A stretch of DNA of 37,664 nucleotides, from NCBI GenBank assembly GCA_947623935.1, contig CANQIE010000010.1, forward strand, positions 1-37,664, read 5' to 3'. A program made the translations under genes and the position numbers. Shown one piece after another: positions 16,186-24,793 of the stretch; the first letter of the stretch is position 1, and each line of letters starts with the position of its first letter. Below the pieces are notes generated by a model. That model ran no database searches. It was not told the origin of the DNA and saw only the letters and a program-made list of their open reading frames with translations. The DNA is from an uncultured Bacilli bacterium. Its GTDB lineage: Bacteria > Bacillota_I > Bacilli_A > RF39 > UBA660.

Positions 16186-17418
16186 ATGGAACAACCTCTA
16201 GCTATTAAATTATGCCCTACTTCGATCGATGAAGTAATAGGACAAGATCACCTTTTAGGAAAAGATAAAGTTTTACGTAATTTAATCAAAAATAAAAAAT
16301 TATTTTCGATGATTTTATATGGAAAACCAGGTATTGGTAAAACGTCGATTGCCAAGGCCATGGTCAATGATTTAGGCGTTCGTTACCGATTCTTAAATGC
16401 GACCAGTAACAATAAACATGATTTTGATGTCGTTGTAGAAGAAGCCAAGATGTACGATGGTATGGTTTTAATCATGGATGAGATTCATAGATTAAATAAA
16501 GATAAACAAGATTTACTACTTCCGAACCTAGAAAGCGGTTTAATTACGTTAATTGGAATGACGACTTCAAACCCCTATCATTCGATTAATCCAGCCATTA
16601 GAAGCAGGTGTCAACTATTTGAACTACATGAACTATCTTATGACGATATTTTAAAAGGCCTCAAAAGAGCCATAAAACACCCCGATTTGAAAGGAATTAA
16701 GATTGGTAATAAAGAACTCGAATATATTGCCAATCTTGCAGGAAATGACCTAAGATACGCTTATAACTTATTGGAAGTTGCTTTCTATTCGACATCGGAT
16801 AAAAAAGTAACGCTTGATCACTTAAAAAGTATCAATAATAAACCATCTTTCTTTCATGATAAAGATGGCGATGGTCATTATGACGTGCTATCGGCTTTTC
16901 AAAAATCCATTCGAGGAAGTGATGTCGATGCTTCTCTTCATTATCTAGCTCGTCTTATTGAAAGCGGCGATTTAGATAGTATATATCGCCGTATGAGTGT
17001 AATTGCCTATGAAGATATAGGACTAGCTAACCCTAGTATTGGACCTAAAGTGATGGCGGCCATTCATGCCTCAGAATTAGTGGGACTTCCAGAAGCCAGA
17101 ATTCCTCTTGGTACCATTGTGATTGAAATGGCCTTGTCGCCTAAATCCAATACGGGAATTAATGGAATAGACGCTGCTTTAGCGGATATTGAAACAGGAC
17201 GTGCTGGACCTATTCCCGATTATTTACGAGGAGGAGGAACTCCTGAATACAAATATCCGCACAACTACAAAGGAAGTTATGTTCCTCAACAATATCTACC
17301 AGATAACCTCAAAAAGAAAAAATATTACCAAGCAAAAACCGAAACCAAGTTTGAAAAAGAATTAGCTACAGTCGATCAAAAAATTACGGAAATCAAAAAG
17401 AAGAACAATGTAGGTTAG
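16186..17418 (+). CDS. rarA: Replication-associated recombination protein A (RarA/MgsA) AAA+ ATPase
   Basis: 410 residues. RarA is a clamp-loader-like AAA+ ATPase acting at stalled replication forks. Walker A GKPGIGKTS is at 46-54, Walker B LIMDEIHRL with Asp98-Glu99, sensor 1 in LIGMTTSNP, the SRCQLFEL arginine-finger region, and the C-terminal tetramerisation part with EARIPLGTIVIEMALSPKSN and DYLRGGGTPEYKYPHNYKGSYVPQQYLPD, a family signature. AAGGAGG lies 8 nt before ATG 16186. Its last codons form half of the terminator shared with the next convergent gene. Confidence 0.95.
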   Translation: MEQPLAIKLCPTSIDEVIGQDHLLGKDKVLRNLIKNKKLFSMILYGKPGIGKTSIAKAMVNDLGVRYRFLNATSNNKHDFDVVVEEAKMYDGMVLIMDEIHRLNKDKQDLLLPNLESGLITLIGMTTSNPYHSINPAIRSRCQLFELHELSYDDILKGLKRAIKHPDLKGIKIGNKELEYIANLAGNDLRYAYNLLEVAFYSTSDKKVTLDHLKSINNKPSFFHDKDGDGHYDVLSAFQKSIRGSDVDASLHYLARLIESGDLDSIYRRMSVIAYEDIGLANPSIGPKVMAAIHASELVGLPEARIPLGTIVIEMALSPKSNTGINGIDAALADIETGRAGPIPDYLRGGGTPEYKYPHNYKGSYVPQQYLPDNLKKKKYYQAKTETKFEKELATVDQKITEIKKKNNVG

Positions 17419-17434
17419 TTCTTCTTTTATTTTT
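17396..17434. terminator. Bidirectional terminator between rarA and the two-TM gene
   Basis: An 11-bp perfect stem (17396-17406 with 17418-17428) starts within the rarA coding end; followed by ATTTTTT on the plus strand and by a U-rich run on the minus strand. Confidence 0.85.
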
Positions 17435-18665
17435 TAACGTAGGCCCCTCTTCCCTCTTTAGCACCTAAATCATCTACCTCTAAAGTAGGTGACTTAACAA
17501 GAGCCGTAAGAGCTTCAAAACAAAGTTCATCTTCTTGTTCATCAGTTATGTCTCTTTCACTTTGTTTTTTACTATCAATTTGTGCAAGCGTATCTACTAA
17601 TTCTTGTCCTAATGGATTAGAAATAATATTACTATCTTGTCTAACTTCCCTTGGTTGAGCCATATATCTTTGAGCAATAGAATATAGTTTTTGAATATCT
17701 TGATTACTTCCTTGATAAGGATTTTCCTGTAATCCTAAAATCGTTGTATAAATACTCCGTAATAATACATTAGCTTTATAAGGATTAGAAGTATTTTTTA
17801 ATTGGGTCGAAACTTCTTTATCTAGTTCTTTTTTTGCGTAATCAATTGCTTTTCTTAATTCGCTTCTTTCACCAAAAAGATGAACTATTTGTTTAAGACC
17901 CCAGCCTAATACAAAGTTAGATAAAACGAATGAAACTATTCCTTTTAAAATAGTTAAACCTATAGGAATAGGATAAGTCATTATTAAGGCTATAACAACA
18001 CTAGCATGAATAGTAAAATTAATAAATCCAGCCCATCCCAAAATCTCTGGCATATTGTCTTTTACTTTTTCAAGTCTCTTTTGATATCTTTCTTCTTCTA
18101 GATTGATGATTCTTCCTTTTAATAAAAGAAGTGCTTCCCTATTTTTTCTATTTTCATCTTCTAAAGTAGCATTTTTCTTGGAAATCATTTCTGTTATTTC
18201 TTTTTCTAATTTACTAGAAAGCGGTTTATTTTGGTGAAGTGGAATCATAGAGTTAACAAATAATCTAAATTGTTTCGCGTCGTCTTCGTTTTTATTAGGA
18301 ATATCCTTTTTGGGACGAAAATTTTTAAATAACTCTTCTAGTTCTTCCATTTCTATTTCGTTTAAATCCATTATTATAGGATGATGCGTAACACTTGCTA
18401 TTTTTGCATCATCCATATACTCATCTTCTACCACAGTAATGGTGTGTGCATTAGCGTCATAAGAGATACTTTTTAGAAAATGGTATTTTGTACCAACAAG
18501 TGCATTATTAAATATTGCATCCTCGATGGAATAATTTCCATCTATTGATCTGTTATAGGACGTATAAAAAGTGGTTCTACCGTTCTCTTTCGTTACGACG
18601 ATAGGACAAACCTCTTCGTGATTGCTAAAATGAGCGGTCATAATATCCATAGGCTTTTCTTCCAT
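17427..18665 (-). CDS. Two-TM protein of unknown function, paralogue of the upstream gene
   Basis: 412 residues, not recognised. It has an N-terminal globular part with a VCPIVVTKENGRTTFYT motif (about 19-35), a coiled coil (about 150-205), a transmembrane pair (about 209-229 and 232-256), then a soluble C-terminal part with ANVLLRSIYTTILGLQENPYQG (298-319) and RYMAQPRE, and the end RGAYVKK. The same order of elements recurs in the gene at 18690-20006, so the two are diverged tandem duplicates. No signal peptide; both large parts probably face the same side. It is the second gene of a two-gene unit, 24 nt downstream of its paralogue. Confidence 0.75.
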   Translation of the reverse strand: MEEKPMDIMTAHFSNHEEVCPIVVTKENGRTTFYTSYNRSIDGNYSIEDAIFNNALVGTKYHFLKSISYDANAHTITVVEDEYMDDAKIASVTHHPIIMDLNEIEMEELEELFKNFRPKKDIPNKNEDDAKQFRLFVNSMIPLHQNKPLSSKLEKEITEMISKKNATLEDENRKNREALLLLKGRIINLEEERYQKRLEKVKDNMPEILGWAGFINFTIHASVVIALIMTYPIPIGLTILKGIVSFVLSNFVLGWGLKQIVHLFGERSELRKAIDYAKKELDKEVSTQLKNTSNPYKANVLLRSIYTTILGLQENPYQGSNQDIQKLYSIAQRYMAQPREVRQDSNIISNPLGQELVDTLAQIDSKKQSERDITDEQEDELCFEALTALVKSPTLEVDDLGAKEGRGAYVKK

Positions 18666-18689
18666 AATCGTTTTCTTCCCTTCTATTCT

Positions 18690-20006
18690 TTATTTCTTTT
18701 GGTAAGGGGCCTTTCCCTCTACATTTGTATCTAGTTTCATTTCTTTAAGCATAGTCGTATTTAGATCCTCTATTTTAGAGGTTCCATCAAAGACTGGATC
18801 GGACGCTAACTGGTCGATTTTATCTACGATTTGTTCGTTTGCTTTTACATCCTTATAAGCCCCTCTTTTTAGATCAATATCAGCAGTAATAGAAGCAAGT
18901 CTACTTAACCCATCAAAAGAAGTATCTTCCATGGAAAGGATAATACCTCCACGATTATTTTTATTTTTAGAAAGATTTTCATTTTCAATATACTGATGAG
19001 CTAAATCTCTAAGACGTGTTGCTTCAACACCACATCCAGGATAAGGATTTTTTTCAAGATCACATAATGCATCATAAATATGACGTAGAAGACGATCGGC
19101 ATTATAATTCTTTTCACTTTTATCAACTTCCTCTACTCTTCTCGTTCTTTTTATAATCTTTTTCATATCGGTTTTATTTTGTTTGTTATAAATAAATTCA
19201 ATGATGGGTCCTGTTATATATTTTTCTGTAAACCAGTCAGGAGCCACTTTTTTTAATATAAAACCAACGATAGTACAGGGAATTATTAAAGATGTAGATA
19301 AAATATCTAAAATGTATATTAAAAGAGGAATAGTGTCAAATATTTCTAAGCAAAATATTTCTAAAATAACTACTATCGACCAAAGCAAAATATCTATTTG
19401 AAAAGGCAAAAATGGAAACTCTTTGGTTAATTTCTTTTTTTGCTTTTCCTTTAAATTTTTTTCAAAAATCGAAAATTCTATTTTGTCTTGCTGATCCATT
19501 ACAGATTGTTTTTCTCTTTGTTCATTAATTAAAGCGTTGATTTGTTCAAGAGAAGCATCATCTATTTCACGTCCTTGATCCTGTATATAAAGTTTATCGT
19601 GTAATTCTTTGAAGTTGTCATTCATATCCGATTTATTCTGGTATTTCATTTGATGATAAGTACGTTCGTATGTTCTAAATACGCATCTATCTTCCTCTGT
19701 TTTGATAAAGGCAATAGGATAATGGGTGATATATTTTTTAAAAATGGGCTTTTTACTTCCATAACTATGCTCATTAATAATTAAAGTGTTGGTATCCTCA
19801 TTAAAAGAAATGCCTTTACAATAGGTTCTTAAACTACTATTTGATCGATTTTGAAACAATTTATTTTTATTTTTACCAATTTCATTTTTGTAAATATAAT
19901 CATCTTTTATAAGATACCAGTACCCATTTTCTTCATCAACAAAAATAGGACACGTTTGTTCTATTGTTTTTATATAATTCCGATTTAAAAAATCAAGTAA
20001 TGTCAT
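18690..20006 (-). CDS. Two-TM protein of unknown function, first of two tandem paralogues
   Basis: 438 residues, not recognised. Elements shared with its neighbour: N-terminal TCPIFVDEENGYWY, coiled coil (about 165-195), two membrane segments (about 203-225 and 228-253), ADRLLRHIYDALCDLEKNPYPGCG (about 303-327), AHQYIENE, and a final APYQKK. The shared C-terminal A-Y/P-Y-x-KK ending is notable. I chose ATG 20006: AAGGG lies 9 nt upstream, while the ATG at 20015 abuts that site. A consensus promoter lies upstream. Function unknown; the paired CPIxVxxENG sequences look like a sensing or binding domain, but that is a guess. Confidence 0.75.
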   Translation of the reverse strand: MTLLDFLNRNYIKTIEQTCPIFVDEENGYWYLIKDDYIYKNEIGKNKNKLFQNRSNSSLRTYCKGISFNEDTNTLIINEHSYGSKKPIFKKYITHYPIAFIKTEEDRCVFRTYERTYHQMKYQNKSDMNDNFKELHDKLYIQDQGREIDDASLEQINALINEQREKQSVMDQQDKIEFSIFEKNLKEKQKKKLTKEFPFLPFQIDILLWSIVVILEIFCLEIFDTIPLLIYILDILSTSLIIPCTIVGFILKKVAPDWFTEKYITGPIIEFIYNKQNKTDMKKIIKRTRRVEEVDKSEKNYNADRLLRHIYDALCDLEKNPYPGCGVEATRLRDLAHQYIENENLSKNKNNRGGIILSMEDTSFDGLSRLASITADIDLKRGAYKDVKANEQIVDKIDQLASDPVFDGTSKIEDLNTTMLKEMKLDTNVEGKAPYQKK

Positions 20007-20036
20007 ACTATCCATCCCTTTTTATAAGTGCTCTAT

Positions 20037-20065
20037 ATTATAACACAAAAGGGTCTAAATTGCAA
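20037..20065 (-). promoter_or_regulatory. Promoter of the two-TM paralogue operon
   Basis: Minus strand TTGCAA (20065-20060), 17-nt spacer, TATAAT (20042-20037) with a TGT extension. Leader of about 24 nt containing AAGGG. Confidence 0.7.
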
Positions 20066-20087
20066 TAAAATCTCTTTATAAAAGAAA

Positions 20088-20109
20088 AAATCCTCGTTTT
20101 AAAGGATTT
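20088..20109 (-). terminator. Terminator after dnaJ
   Basis: AAATCCT (20088-20094) pairs with AGGATTT (20103-20109); the A-run at 20081-20090 gives a U-tract on the minus strand. It spans the dnaJ stop codon. Confidence 0.8.
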
Positions 20110-21229
20110 AATTCTTTTCTACAAATTGATTAAATTTACGAATCATTCCATCTTCTAAATCGGTTTTAGCAAGTTCTTCGATTAATTTCTTTTGATCTTT
20201 CGATAATCTTTGTGGAATGATGACTTTCATGATGATGTACATATCACCTTTATGTCTACTCGACTTATTATCGATTCCTTTGCCCCGTAAACGCTGTTTA
20301 TCACCATTCGAAGTACCAGCTGGAATGTTTACCGTTACATTTCCATACAGCGTTGGAATTTCTTTTTTACAACCTAATATTGCTTCACTTAAAGTAAGTG
20401 GTACTTCCAAATGAATGTCATCGTTATCACGGATATAGAAGGGATGAGTATCGACACTAAACTCGATATAAAGGTCTCCGTTAGGTCCCCCATTACGTCC
20501 AGCGTTTCCTTTACCCGCTAATCTTAACTGATTTCCATTGTCGACGCCTGAGGGCACTTTAACCACTAAGGTTTTGGTCTTTTTAACGATTCCACGGCCT
20601 CGACAAGTAGAACAGGTACGCTCATAGACTTTTCCTTTTCCGTTACAAGTGGTACAAGTAGTCTTGGTTAAGAAGGAACCTAAAATCGTTCGTTGTTCTT
20701 GGGTAATCGTTCCACTTCCGTGACAGTCTGGACACGTTTTTTCACCATGACCCCCTTTACCATCACAGTCTTCGCATTCTTCGGATACATCAATCGTAAT
20801 TTCCTTATCGCATCCAAAGACCGCTTCATCAAAGGATAAATGCATTCTAAGAATGGAGTCGCTTCCTCGTTCTCTTCTTGAAGCGGTATCACGACCAAAT
20901 CCGAAGGATGAACCAAACATACTACCAAAAATATCCCCTAAGTCAACATCATCAAATCCACCAAAACCAGAGAAGCCGCCACCAAAGCCTCCAGTTCCAT
21001 TCATTTGATCGAAGGCAGCATGACCAAATTGATCATACTGTTTCCGTTTGTTTTCATCACTCAAAACCGCATAGGCTTCTTGGACTTCTTTAAACTTCGC
21101 TTCCGCATCAGGTTCTTTGGATATATCAGGATGGTATTTTTTAGCTAATTTACGATAAGCACTTTTTATTTCATCTTGTGTTGCACTTTTAGAAAGTCCT
21201 AAGACTTCATAATAATCTTTTTTATTCAT
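20108..21229 (-). CDS. dnaJ: Chaperone protein DnaJ
   Basis: 373 residues. Co-chaperone that delivers substrates to DnaK and stimulates its ATPase. J domain at 1-70 with the HPD motif (KKYHPDIS), a Gly/Phe-rich linker ([13 protein letters not shown]), four zinc-finger CxxCxGxG repeats ([32 protein letters not shown]), and the C-terminal substrate-binding domain. All eight zinc-ligand cysteines are intact. Last gene of the hrcA-grpE-dnaK-dnaJ operon, separated from dnaK by a hairpin. Confidence 0.97.
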   Translation of the reverse strand: MNKKDYYEVLGLSKSATQDEIKSAYRKLAKKYHPDISKEPDAEAKFKEVQEAYAVLSDENKRKQYDQFGHAAFDQMNGTGGFGGGFSGFGGFDDVDLGDIFGSMFGSSFGFGRDTASRRERGSDSILRMHLSFDEAVFGCDKEITIDVSEECEDCDGKGGHGEKTCPDCHGSGTITQEQRTILGSFLTKTTCTTCNGKGKVYERTCSTCRGRGIVKKTKTLVVKVPSGVDNGNQLRLAGKGNAGRNGGPNGDLYIEFSVDTHPFYIRDNDDIHLEVPLTLSEAILGCKKEIPTLYGNVTVNIPAGTSNGDKQRLRGKGIDNKSSRHKGDMYIIMKVIIPQRLSKDQKKLIEELAKTDLEDGMIRKFNQFVEKN

Positions 21230-21255
21230 CGCGTCACATCCTCATTAACATAAGG

Positions 21256-21282
21256 AAGCCCAAGCTCTAAAAGTTTGGACTT
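21256..21282 (-). other. Hairpin in the dnaK-dnaJ spacer
   Basis: An 8-bp stem with one G-U pair (21256-21263 with 21275-21282, 11-nt loop). There is no strong U-run after it, so it is more likely an attenuator or mRNA stability element that lowers dnaJ relative to dnaK than a full terminator. Confidence 0.55.
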
Positions 21283-21289
21283 TCTTTTA

Positions 21290-23107
21290 TTATTTTTCTT
21301 CGTATTCCGCATCTTTTACATCATTATCGTTATTATTGTTATCATTTGATGTATTAGCTGCTTGTTGTTCTTTTTGAACGTTTTCATATACTTTAGTAGC
21401 AATTGCCATAGCGGTTTCTTGAAGAGCATCTTTCTTCTTACGAATATCTTCAATGTCTTCTTTTTCAAGGGCTTCTTTTAAATCTTTGATTTGGCCTTCT
21501 GCTTTTTCAACTTCACTCTTATCGGCTTTATCACCTAATTCTTTAAGTGATTTTTCAGTTTGGAAGACAAGTTGTTCAGCATCGTTCTTAAGGTCTACTT
21601 CTTCTTTACGTTTCTTATCCGCTTCTTTATTGGCTTCTGCTTCTTTCATCATGCGTTCTACTTCTTCATCTGAAAGGTTCGTGCTCGATGTAATGGTAAT
21701 CGATTGTTCTTTGTTCGTGCCTAAATCTTTAGCCGTTACATGAACGATTCCGTTTGCATCTATATCGAATTTAACTTCGATTTGTGGTACACCTCTAGGA
21801 GCAGCAGGAATTCCGGTTAATTGGAAGTTTCCTAATGTCTTGTTGTCGGCAGCCATCGAACGTTCTCCTTGAAGAACATGGATATCAACAGCTGGTTGAT
21901 TATCAGCAGCGGTTGAGAAGATTTGTGATTTCGATGTTGGAATCGTTGTATTCTTAGGAATTAAGGTAGTCATAACTCCACCCATGGTTTCAATTCCAAG
22001 TGATAATGGTGTAACATCAAGTAAAACGATGTCGTTTACGTCTCCTGTTAATACACCACCTTGAATAGCAGCACCCATGGCTACAACCTCATCTGGGTTT
22101 ACTTCACGCGATGGTTCATGTCCTAATTCTTTCTTAACTAAATCATAAACCATTGGAATACGCGTAGATCCTCCAACCAAGATAACTTTATCCAAATCAC
22201 TTGCTTTGATACCTGCATCTTTTAGTGCTTTACGAACAGGCTCTAACGTAGAATCTACTAAATCGGAGATTAATTCTTCAAATTTAGCTCTTGTTAAGGT
22301 CATATCTAAGTGTAATGGACCATTTTCTCCTTGCGAGATGAATGGTGCTGAAACTTGGGTAGAAGTCATTCCAGATAGGTCTTTCTTAGCTTTTTCGGAA
22401 ATTTCTTTTAAACGTTGCATAGCAAGTTTATCTTTGGTTAAATCAACGCCATTTTCTTTCTTAAATTCAGTTACTAAATAGTCCATGATACGATTATCGA
22501 AATCGTCTCCACCTAATTTATTGTTTCCAGAAGTCGATTTAACTTCAAATACGCCATCACCTAATTCAAGGATGGATACATCGAAGGTACCTCCTCCTAA
22601 GTCGTATACTAAAATCGTTTGATTTTTATCTTGTTTATCAAGTCCATAAGCAAGGGCTGCAGCAGTTGGTTCGTTGATGATACGTTCTACTTCAAGGCCT
22701 GCAATTTTACCTGCATTTTTAGTTGCTTGACGTTGACTATCATTAAAGTATGCAGGAACCGTAATAACGGCTTTGTCTACTTTTTCACCTAAATAACTTT
22801 CTGCATAATCTTTTAAATAAGATAGAATCATAGCAGAAATCTCTTCTGGTGTATATTTTTTGCCATCAATATCGGCTTTATAATCGGTTCCCATTTGACG
22901 TTTGATCGAAGAAACCGTATTTTTATTGGTTAAAGCTTGACGCTTGGCAGCTTCCCCTACTACTCTTTCACCATTTGCTTTAAACGCTACTACAGAAGGA
23001 GTCGTTCTTGCTCCTTCAGGATTTGGAATAACGGTTGCATTACCTGCTTCCAAAACAGCCACACAGCTATTGGTGGTTCCTAAATCAATACCTATAATTT
23101 TACTCAT
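21290..23107 (-). CDS. dnaK: Chaperone protein DnaK (Hsp70)
   Basis: 605 residues. ATP-driven chaperone. The nucleotide-binding domain opens with [16 protein letters not shown] and contains [13 protein letters not shown] and [13 protein letters not shown]; the interdomain linker is [17 protein letters not shown]; the substrate-binding domain follows, ending in an Asn-rich stretch and DAEYEE, as in Gram-positive DnaK. I start at ATG 23107 (MSKIIGIDL), 9 nt after AAGGAG; the ORF extends 8 codons upstream. Its ATGAGTAA start overlaps the grpE stop by 8 nt, giving translational coupling. Confidence 0.98.
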   Translation of the reverse strand: MSKIIGIDLGTTNSCVAVLEAGNATVIPNPEGARTTPSVVAFKANGERVVGEAAKRQALTNKNTVSSIKRQMGTDYKADIDGKKYTPEEISAMILSYLKDYAESYLGEKVDKAVITVPAYFNDSQRQATKNAGKIAGLEVERIINEPTAAALAYGLDKQDKNQTILVYDLGGGTFDVSILELGDGVFEVKSTSGNNKLGGDDFDNRIMDYLVTEFKKENGVDLTKDKLAMQRLKEISEKAKKDLSGMTSTQVSAPFISQGENGPLHLDMTLTRAKFEELISDLVDSTLEPVRKALKDAGIKASDLDKVILVGGSTRIPMVYDLVKKELGHEPSREVNPDEVVAMGAAIQGGVLTGDVNDIVLLDVTPLSLGIETMGGVMTTLIPKNTTIPTSKSQIFSTAADNQPAVDIHVLQGERSMAADNKTLGNFQLTGIPAAPRGVPQIEVKFDIDANGIVHVTAKDLGTNKEQSITITSSTNLSDEEVERMMKEAEANKEADKKRKEEVDLKNDAEQLVFQTEKSLKELGDKADKSEVEKAEGQIKDLKEALEKEDIEDIRKKKDALQETAMAIATKVYENVQKEQQAANTSNDNNNNDNDVKDAEYEEK

Positions 23108-23663
23108 CTTTATCTTCTCCTTTATTTTCATTATTTTCTATTTGATTGACTTTTACGCGACATGGTCTAATGACACGATCCTTTAAACGGTATCCTTTCA
23201 TTAGCACATCGAGTACTGTATTGTTTTCTCTATCTTTATCGCTATCGACCATTAAGGCTTCCATACAAGAGGGATCAAATTCTTTTCCTAACGCTTCAAT
23301 TTCTTCAAGACCATATTTTTGCATGATTTCAACCAGTTGAGCATACATCATTTTGAATCCTGCAAGGAATTTGGATAATTCATCGGTTAGGTCGTTATCA
23401 TCGAGTTTAATAGCACGTTCGAAATTATCCATGATGCCAATTAATTCGAGCATTAAATCTTGATTGGCATACTTTAATAAGCTTGCTGTTTCTTCATCTT
23501 TTCGCTTTCGATAATTTTGCATTTCGGCTTTGACTAACAGGATATCGTTATTTAATTTTTCAATATCTTGTTCAAGGGATGCAATTTTCTCTTGCTCCGG
23601 ATTTTTCTTTTTCTTTTCTTTTTTAACTTCTTCTTGTGTTTGTTCTTTAGATTCTTTCTTCAT
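23100..23663 (-). CDS. grpE: Nucleotide exchange factor GrpE
   Basis: 187 residues. It releases ADP from DnaK. A Lys/Glu-rich N-terminal tail leads into the long dimerising helix (about 25-80, with [11 protein letters not shown]), then the central [10 protein letters not shown], and the C-terminal beta domain with the family hallmark [23 protein letters not shown]. It overlaps dnaK by 8 nt at its end and lies immediately after hrcA. Confidence 0.96.
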   Translation of the reverse strand: MKKESKEQTQEEVKKEKKKKNPEQEKIASLEQDIEKLNNDILLVKAEMQNYRKRKDEETASLLKYANQDLMLELIGIMDNFERAIKLDDNDLTDELSKFLAGFKMMYAQLVEIMQKYGLEEIEALGKEFDPSCMEALMVDSDKDRENNTVLDVLMKGYRLKDRVIRPCRVKVNQIENNENKGEDKDE

Positions 23664-24662
23664 TTATTCTCCTTCTTTCTTTTCTTCGATGTTTTCTTTA
23701 ATGTATTCAAGCAAAGTTACCACTCGATCGTAGTCCATTCGTTTAGGACCCACAATCGCAATGGTTCCTTCTTCACTTTCGGTCTTATAAGGGGTTTGAA
23801 TAACGGTCACATCATTATCAATTTTATTTTCTTTACCGATATAAATACTGATGTTTTGATTGTCACTTTCAATTTTATCTACTAAATGTTTATCATCGAT
23901 TTTTGAAAATAAATCTTTGACTTTATCAATGCTATTAAATTCCGGTTGCTCTAGAATGTGATCTTTTCCAACGATATTGATATTCTTATTGGTGAAATCC
24001 CGGAAAACGTTATAGAATGTGTTATAGATTAATTCATGTTCTTTGACATAACGGGAAATAATTGGTTTTATTTCAAATTCGAGTTTACTACTTACTTCAT
24101 CGATCGGAGTTCCCACAATCAAATCGTTGATAAGCGAAACCGTTTTTTTAATCTCTTCTTGTGAGATATTGGGAAGTTCTACATCTTTATGCTCCACATG
24201 TCCTTGATCCGTGATCACAATTACAATCATATGACTGTCTTTGATGGGAACTACACTAATTTCTTTTAATTTGTTTTCATGTGATTTCTTTCCTAACACA
24301 ATTGACGTATATGAAGTCATATCGGAAATCAGTTCAAGACTTTGTGTAAGACACTCGGATAATGCTAAGTTTTGGTTTTGGAAAACCGTTTGTAACTTTA
24401 ACATATCTTCGCCCGTTATTTCTTTGGCTTTCATCAAGTGGTCTACATAGTAACGATAACCTTTTTCTGAAGGAATACGTCCTGATGAAGTATGGGTTTT
24501 TTCAAGTAGTCCCATCTCTTCAAGGGTAGCCATTTCACTTCGTACCGTAGCACTAGAGCAATGAATGGTATCACAAATAAGGTTGGAACTTACAGGATGT
24601 GCTAATTTAATATATTCGAGTACAATCAATTTTAAAATTTCATTTTGGCGTTCAGTTAACAT
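23664..24662 (-). CDS. hrcA: Heat-inducible transcription repressor HrcA
   Basis: 332 residues. It represses class I heat-shock operons by binding CIRCE operators, with GroEL/ES assisting its folding. The N-terminal winged helix is typical: LTERQNEILKLIVLEYIKLAHPVSS, SSATVRSEMATLEEMGLLEKTHTSSGRIPSEKGYRYYVDHL. The C-terminal GAF-like domain ends with AIVGPKRMDYDRVVTLLEYIKENI. I start at ATG 24662, 6 nt after AGGAGGTG. It is first in its operon, so it controls itself through the two CIRCE-like elements upstream. Confidence 0.97.
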   Translation of the reverse strand: MLTERQNEILKLIVLEYIKLAHPVSSNLICDTIHCSSATVRSEMATLEEMGLLEKTHTSSGRIPSEKGYRYYVDHLMKAKEITGEDMLKLQTVFQNQNLALSECLTQSLELISDMTSYTSIVLGKKSHENKLKEISVVPIKDSHMIVIVITDQGHVEHKDVELPNISQEEIKKTVSLINDLIVGTPIDEVSSKLEFEIKPIISRYVKEHELIYNTFYNVFRDFTNKNINIVGKDHILEQPEFNSIDKVKDLFSKIDDKHLVDKIESDNQNISIYIGKENKIDNDVTVIQTPYKTESEEGTIAIVGPKRMDYDRVVTLLEYIKENIEEKKEGE

Positions 24663-24673
24663 TTCAGCACCTC

Positions 24674-24700
24674 CTAGCACTACTCTTTTTCAAGTGCTAA
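24674..24700 (-). promoter_or_regulatory. CIRCE operator (proximal) overlapping the hrcA RBS
   Basis: Plus-strand TAGCACT (24675-24681) and AGTGCTA (24693-24699) are inverted repeats 11 nt apart, matching the TTAGCACTC-N9-GAGTGCTAA consensus apart from the outermost and innermost bases of the left arm and the innermost base of the right arm. It lies between the transcription start and the AGGAGGTG site. Confidence 0.88.
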
Positions 24701-24704
24701 CTTC

Positions 24705-24733
24705 ATTATAATAGTATGCTTAGCACTTGTCAA
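24705..24733 (-). promoter_or_regulatory. Consensus sigmaA promoter of the hrcA operon
   Basis: Minus strand TTGACA (24733-24728), 17-nt spacer, TATAAT (24710-24705): a perfect consensus. Start expected near 24698, between the two CIRCE elements. Confidence 0.93.
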
Positions 24734-24747
24734 TATATGAGTGCTAA
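24720..24747 (-). promoter_or_regulatory. Second CIRCE-like element overlapping the -35
   Basis: TTAGCACT (24720-24727) and AGTGCTAA (24740-24747) are perfect 8-bp inverted repeats, but the centre is one base longer than the CIRCE consensus (12 nt between arms instead of 11). It covers the -35 hexamer of the operon promoter. Confidence 0.82.
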
Positions 24748-24773
24748 TTTTTTGCTTTTTTTCGTCAAAAAAA

Positions 24774-24791
24774 CATCTTTATAAAAAGATG
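24774..24791 (-). terminator. Terminator after the prepilin-like gene
   Basis: CATCTTT (24774-24780) and AAAGATG (24785-24791) form a 7-bp stem with a 4-nt loop; an A-run at 24767-24773 gives the U-tract on the minus strand. Confidence 0.87.
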
Positions 24792-24793
24792 CT

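Noticed and set aside
21453-22481. Open frames of 91-96 codons on the plus strand inside dnaK
   Set aside because: Antisense shadows of a highly conserved gene; no ribosome binding sites.
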